A program made the translations under genes and the position numbers. Shown here piece after piece: positions 6,611-9,644 of a stretch of 9,644 bases of DNA (position 1 is its first letter; each line of letters starts with the position of its first letter). The notes under the pieces were generated by a model. The model made no database searches. It was not told the origin of the DNA and saw only the letters and a program-made list of their open reading frames with translations. This DNA is from Comamonadaceae bacterium (GTDB lineage Bacteria > Pseudomonadota > Gammaproteobacteria > Burkholderiales > Burkholderiaceae_C), in the NCBI GenBank assembly GCA_947458305.1, contig CANGZO010000080.1:1-9644 (forward strand). Reading direction: 5' to 3'.

Positions 6611-8278
6611 ATGCAGCTCCAAGGCCAACACGTTTTGATTCTCGGTTTGGGTGCATCCGGCTTGGCGATGGCCCGCTGGTGCGCGCGCGCCGGAGCCGAC
6701 GTGACGGTGGCCGACACCCGTGAAGCGCCGCCCCAGCTGGCGGCCTTGCAGGCAGAGTGGCCATCTGTGCGCTTTGTGGCAGGACCCTTCTCAGCTGACT
6801 TGGTACAAGGCACATCGGTGCGGGCCGTGTTTCGCAGTCCCGGTTTGGCGCCCAGTGTGGTGGCGCCGGTGGTAGAAGCTGCACAAGCCATGGGTCTGTG
6901 GCAGGGCGGTGAACTCACGCTGTTTGCGGCTGCATTGAGCGACCTGAGCACCCGTTGTGCCTACCGTCCCCATGTGTTGGCGATCACGGGCACCAATGGC
7001 AAAACCACAGTGACTTCATTGACGGGTCAGCTGGTGGCCCGTGCAGGCAAGTCGGTGCAGGTGGCGGGCAACATTGGCCCCACGCTGCTGGACACTTTGA
7101 CCCAAGCTTTGGCGCAGGCGCAAGCCCAAATCGACGCTCAAGCTGAAGCCGATGCACAGACAGAAACCGAAGCAGATTCCGAAGCGCATACAGAAGCCGA
7201 AGTGCCATCGCCAGCAGATTTGGTGTTGGATCAGGCCGAACCTGTGGCCATCCAGCGCAATCCCTTGGCCGCGGCCCTGCCCGACGTGTGGGTCTTGGAG
7301 TTGTCCAGTTTCCAGTTGGACAGCAGCGAGGGCTTTGAGCCCACAGCCGCCACGGTGTTGAATGTGTCGCAAGACCATTTGGACTGGCATGGCGACATGT
7401 CGGCCTATGCCGCGGCCAAAGCCCGTATTTTTGGTGGCCAGACTCTGATGGTGCTCAACCGGGAAGAGCCTCTGGTCATGGCCATGCGGCCAGAGCCTGT
7501 CCGGGTCAAATTGCAAAAACCCATAGAACGCGAATGCCTTTTGTTTGGTGGCGACATGCCGCAAAGGCCTGGTGATTTCGGCATCGAAGTGGCCAACGGC
7601 ATGACATGGCTGGTACGTGCACTCGAAGCCGATGAAACGCGCCGCCGTCGCAAAGACCAAGAGGATGATTTGCACATTCAACGCTTGATCCCTGCCGATG
7701 CCTTGCGGATCCGGGGTCGGCACAACGCGGTGAATGCGCTGGCCGCTTTGGCCTTGGCCAGCAGTGCGGGTTGCGCTTTGGGCCCCATGTTGTATGGCTT
7801 GCGCGAATACCGGGGCGAGCCCCATCGGGTCGAGCCGGTGGCCATCATCGATAGTGTTGAATTTTTTGACGACAGCAAAGGCACCAACGTGGGGGCCACG
7901 GTGGCTGCCCTCAAAGGTTTGGGTGCTGATCGTCGGGTCGTCGTCATTCTGGGTGGCGAGGGCAAGGGCCAAGATTTCATGCCCCTGGCCGATCCCGTTT
8001 CACGCTTTGCCCGTGCCGTGGTGCTGATCGGTCGGGATGCACCGCTCATTCGAGCCGCATTGCAAGACACCGCCGTCGCTTTGCACGATGCCGCCGACAT
8101 GCCCTGTGCAGTCAACTTGGCAGCCCAGTTGGCCCAAAGCGGTGATGCGGTGCTGATGTCGCCTGCATGCGCCAGTTTTGACATGTTTGACGACTATGAG
8201 CACCGGGCCCAGGTGTTTGTTCAGGCGGTCAGTGGTTTGGCCGAAACGGCTGGCGTGGCCATGGAGGGCGGGCTGTGA
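6611..8278 (+). CDS. murD: UDP-N-acetylmuramoyl-L-alanine--D-glutamate ligase MurD, with internal insertion
   Basis: MurD adds D-glutamate to UDP-MurNAc-L-Ala in the cytoplasm using ATP. Visible: N-terminal glycine-rich GLGASGLA (12-19), P-loop GTNGKTT (127-133, Lys131), GNIG (153-156), VLELSSFQLD (228-237), QDHLDWH, carbamylatable lysine K270 in YAAAK, RGRHNAVNALAALALA, DDSKGTN (420-426), GGEGKGQDF and SPACASFD (517-524). At 555 aa it is clearly longer than E. coli MurD (438). Part of this is a low-complexity insertion of roughly 57 residues between GNIG and VLELSSF (about 165-223). Part is a charged stretch at 341-353 (DETRRRRKDQEDD). The frame is intact across both, and all catalytic motifs remain, so the protein is probably active. 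Start ATG 6611 follows GAGG (6601-6604) by 6 bases. Confidence 0.97.
   Translation: MQLQGQHVLILGLGASGLAMARWCARAGADVTVADTREAPPQLAALQAEWPSVRFVAGPFSADLVQGTSVRAVFRSPGLAPSVVAPVVEAAQAMGLWQGGELTLFAAALSDLSTRCAYRPHVLAITGTNGKTTVTSLTGQLVARAGKSVQVAGNIGPTLLDTLTQALAQAQAQIDAQAEADAQTETEADSEAHTEAEVPSPADLVLDQAEPVAIQRNPLAAALPDVWVLELSSFQLDSSEGFEPTAATVLNVSQDHLDWHGDMSAYAAAKARIFGGQTLMVLNREEPLVMAMRPEPVRVKLQKPIERECLLFGGDMPQRPGDFGIEVANGMTWLVRALEADETRRRRKDQEDDLHIQRLIPADALRIRGRHNAVNALAALALASSAGCALGPMLYGLREYRGEPHRVEPVAIIDSVEFFDDSKGTNVGATVAALKGLGADRRVVVILGGEGKGQDFMPLADPVSRFARAVVLIGRDAPLIRAALQDTAVALHDAADMPCAVNLAAQLAQSGDAVLMSPACASFDMFDDYEHRAQVFVQAVSGLAETAGVAMEGGL
7112..7201 (+). repeat. in-frame degenerate 6-bp (dipeptide) repeat tract inside murD
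   Basis: Fifteen consecutive dipeptides (MurD residues 168-197) alternate a small residue (Ala, Thr, Ser, once Ile) with a polar or acidic one (Gln, Glu, Asp, once His). The DNA therefore has a degenerate 6-base period of the type GCN-CAR/GAR. Within it ACAGAAACCGAAG (7160-7172) recurs with one mismatch at 7190-7202, 30 bases on. The pattern looks like expansion by slippage or short unequal exchange followed by drift. It lies between conserved MurD blocks and does not break the frame. Confidence 0.8.
8263..8268 (+). promoter_or_regulatory. ribosome binding site of ftsW, deciding a GTG start
   Basis: GGAGGG inside the last codons of murD is 6 bases before GTG 8275, which overlaps the murD stop as GTGA. 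The next in-frame ATG at 8287 is 18 bases from the Shine-Dalgarno, too far, so GTG is preferred. Confidence 0.7.
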
Positions 8279-9576
8279 GCGAAGTCATGTCGTTTACCCA
8301 GCGGCTGCAAGCCAGTGTTGCACGCATGGGCAGCGTTTTGGCCGGTGGCGGTTGGGGCACTCAGACGGCGTCTCAGCAGGGCTTGCCGGTCAACTTGGGT
8401 GGTTACGATTTGGCCTCCCGTGCGCGGGGCCAAGGCACGCGCATGATGGGTGTTGACCAAACCTTGATTTGGGTGGTCATGGCCTTGGTGCTGTGGGGCA
8501 TGGTCATGGTGTATTCGGCATCGATTGCCATGCCCGACAACCCTCGCTTTTCGCGTTATGCCCACACGCATTTCTTGATTCGCCATGTGATGGCCATCAC
8601 GGTGGGTTGCGTCATGGCTTTGCTGGCCTTCCAGGTGCCCATGGAAACCTGGGAAAAAATGGCCAGGCCCTTGTTTGTTTTGTCTTTGGTCTTGTTGGCT
8701 CTGGTGTTGTTGCCCTTCATTGGCAAGGGCGTCAATGGTGCGCGGCGCTGGATTTCTTTTGGGGTGATGAACTTTCAGCCGTCCGAGTTGGCCAAGTTGG
8801 CGACCATCATTTATGCCGCCAATTACATGGTGCGCAAAATGGATGTCAAAGAAAACTTCTTCAAAGCGGTCTGGCCCATGGGTGCTGCCGTGGGCTTGGC
8901 TGGTGTGTTCTTGTTGGCCGAGCCCGACATGGGCGCTTTCTTGGTCATTGCGACGATTGCCATGGGGATCTTGTTCTTGGGCGGCGTCAATGCCCGGATG
9001 TTCTTCCTCATCTTGGGTGTTTTGATCCTCGCCTTTGTCATCATGATCGCCGAGTCGCCATGGCGTCGGGAGCGGATCTTTGCTTACCTGGACCCCTTCA
9101 GTGCAGAGCACGCTCTGGGCAAAGGCTACCAATTGACGCACTCTCTGATCGCGATTGGGCGTGGCGAAGTGTGGGGCGTGGGTTTGGGCGGCAGCGTGGA
9201 AAAATTGCACTGGTTGCCCGAGGCGCACACCGACTTTTTGCTCGCGGTGATCGGTGAAGAATTTGGCCTGATCGGCGTGTCTTTGGTGATCTTCATGTTC
9301 CTCTGGCTCAGCCGCAGGATCATGGTGATTGGCCGTCAGGCCATCGCCCTTGAAAAAGTGTTTTCGGGCTTGGTGGCGCAGGGTGTGGGCATCTGGATTG
9401 GCTTTCAGGCCTTCATCAACATGGGCGTGAATTTGGGGGCCTTGCCGACCAAGGGCTTGACCTTGCCCTTCATGAGCTACGGCGGCTCCGCCCTCATGAT
9501 GAACTTGATTGCCATCGCCGTGGTGCTGCGCATCGATGCGGAAAACAAACAAATGATGCGTGGAGGCCGAGCATGA
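8275..9576 (+). CDS. ftsW: septal peptidoglycan glycosyltransferase FtsW (SEDS family)
   Basis: FtsW is a SEDS-family polymerase that links lipid II into glycan strands at the septum, working with FtsI. Length is 433 aa (E. coli 414), with about ten membrane segments, the first at about 63-84 after a roughly 60-residue hydrophilic, Gly/Gln/Arg-containing cytoplasmic tail. SEDS signatures: GVNGARRWI (152-159/160), QPSE (168-171), AEPDMG (215-220), GKGYQLTHS (282-290), LPEAHTDF with D320 matching the essential aspartate known from RodA/FtsW, IGEEFGLIG, and the C-terminal PFMSYGGSA. GTG 8275 is the preferred start (4-base overlap with murD, GGAGGG upstream). LPEAHTDF and the dcw position between murD and murG favour FtsW over the paralogue RodA. 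The end overlaps murG by 4 bases. Confidence 0.97.
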   Translation: MSEVMSFTQRLQASVARMGSVLAGGGWGTQTASQQGLPVNLGGYDLASRARGQGTRMMGVDQTLIWVVMALVLWGMVMVYSASIAMPDNPRFSRYAHTHFLIRHVMAITVGCVMALLAFQVPMETWEKMARPLFVLSLVLLALVLLPFIGKGVNGARRWISFGVMNFQPSELAKLATIIYAANYMVRKMDVKENFFKAVWPMGAAVGLAGVFLLAEPDMGAFLVIATIAMGILFLGGVNARMFFLILGVLILAFVIMIAESPWRRERIFAYLDPFSAEHALGKGYQLTHSLIAIGRGEVWGVGLGGSVEKLHWLPEAHTDFLLAVIGEEFGLIGVSLVIFMFLWLSRRIMVIGRQAIALEKVFSGLVAQGVGIWIGFQAFINMGVNLGALPTKGLTLPFMSYGGSALMMNLIAIAVVLRIDAENKQMMRGGRA

Positions 9577-9644
9577 GCGCCAAGCCCAAAACAGCGCTCG
9601 TGATGGCCGGTGGGACGGGTGGCCATATTTTTCCGGGTTTGGCA
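9573..9644 (+). CDS. murG: UDP-GlcNAc:lipid I N-acetylglucosaminyltransferase MurG, N-terminal part (3' truncated by window)
   Basis: MurG is a peripheral inner-membrane GT-B glycosyltransferase that adds GlcNAc to lipid I to give lipid II. Only 24 codons are in the window. They contain the glycine-rich N-terminal signature MAGGTGGHIFPGLA, which in the family contacts the lipid I diphosphate and is diagnostic. Start ATG 9573 overlaps the ftsW stop (ATGA), with GGAGG at 9562-9566 six bases upstream. The rest of the gene lies beyond the window end. Its place after ftsW is the standard dcw order. Confidence 0.95.
   Translation, partial: MSAKPKTALVMAGGTGGHIFPGLA

Noticed and set aside
7112..7201. 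Possibility that the murD repeat tract is a mobile insertion or an assembly error
   Set aside because: There are no terminal inverted repeats, no target duplication and no frame disruption; flanking MurD motifs continue in frame, so a repeat expansion fits better.
7016..7972. 318-aa open frame on the - strand inside murD, with a Cys/Phe/Gly-rich repeat
   Set aside because: The repeat is simply the complement of the murD dipeptide tract; no independent coding evidence.
8221..9552. 443-aa open frame on the - strand covering almost all of ftsW
   Set aside because: Its translation is rich in His, Gln and Asp with no recognisable domain, as expected for the complement of a GC-rich membrane-protein gene. 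ftsW on the + strand has full family motifs.

Overview
This window is a contiguous piece of the division and cell wall (dcw) cluster of a Gram-negative bacterium, all on the + strand. Gene order is rsmH (3' part) - ftsL - ftsI - murE - murF - mraY - murD - ftsW - murG (5' part). This is the classical proteobacterial order. Several features point to a betaproteobacterium of the order Burkholderiales, probably Comamonadaceae: the GC-rich sequence with heavy use of TTG for leucine, the long MraY (392 aa), and the particular wording of MurF and MurD. The genus cannot be fixed from this sequence. The DNPR motif in MurE predicts a meso-diaminopimelate peptidoglycan.

Layout: 2-388 is the C-terminal part of the 16S rRNA methyltransferase RsmH. 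385-714 is the small bitopic division protein FtsL, and 711-2450 is the septal transpeptidase FtsI (PBP3). 2450-3994 and 3991-5439 are the ligases MurE and MurF. 5429-6607 is the lipid I synthase MraY, 6611-8278 the ligase MurD, and 8275-9576 the septal glycosyltransferase FtsW. 9573-9644 is the first 24 codons of MurG.

The genes form one tightly packed transcription unit. Seven of the eight junctions overlap by 1-11 bases and the eighth has a 3-base gap. There is no room for internal terminators, and I see no intergenic promoter. Most starts have a good Shine-Dalgarno sequence inside the preceding gene, so translational coupling is likely. Functionally, MurD, MurE and MurF extend the UDP-MurNAc peptide. 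MraY moves it onto undecaprenyl phosphate (lipid I) and MurG adds GlcNAc (lipid II). FtsW and FtsI, controlled by FtsL with FtsB and FtsQ, polymerise and crosslink it at the septum.

I found no undescribed system here; this is a conserved housekeeping region. Two protein-level oddities are worth checking. MurD carries a roughly 57-residue insertion containing a strictly alternating small/polar dipeptide tract. MurF appears to lack the lysine that is carbamylated in Mur ligases, while the MurD and MurE encoded beside it keep theirs.
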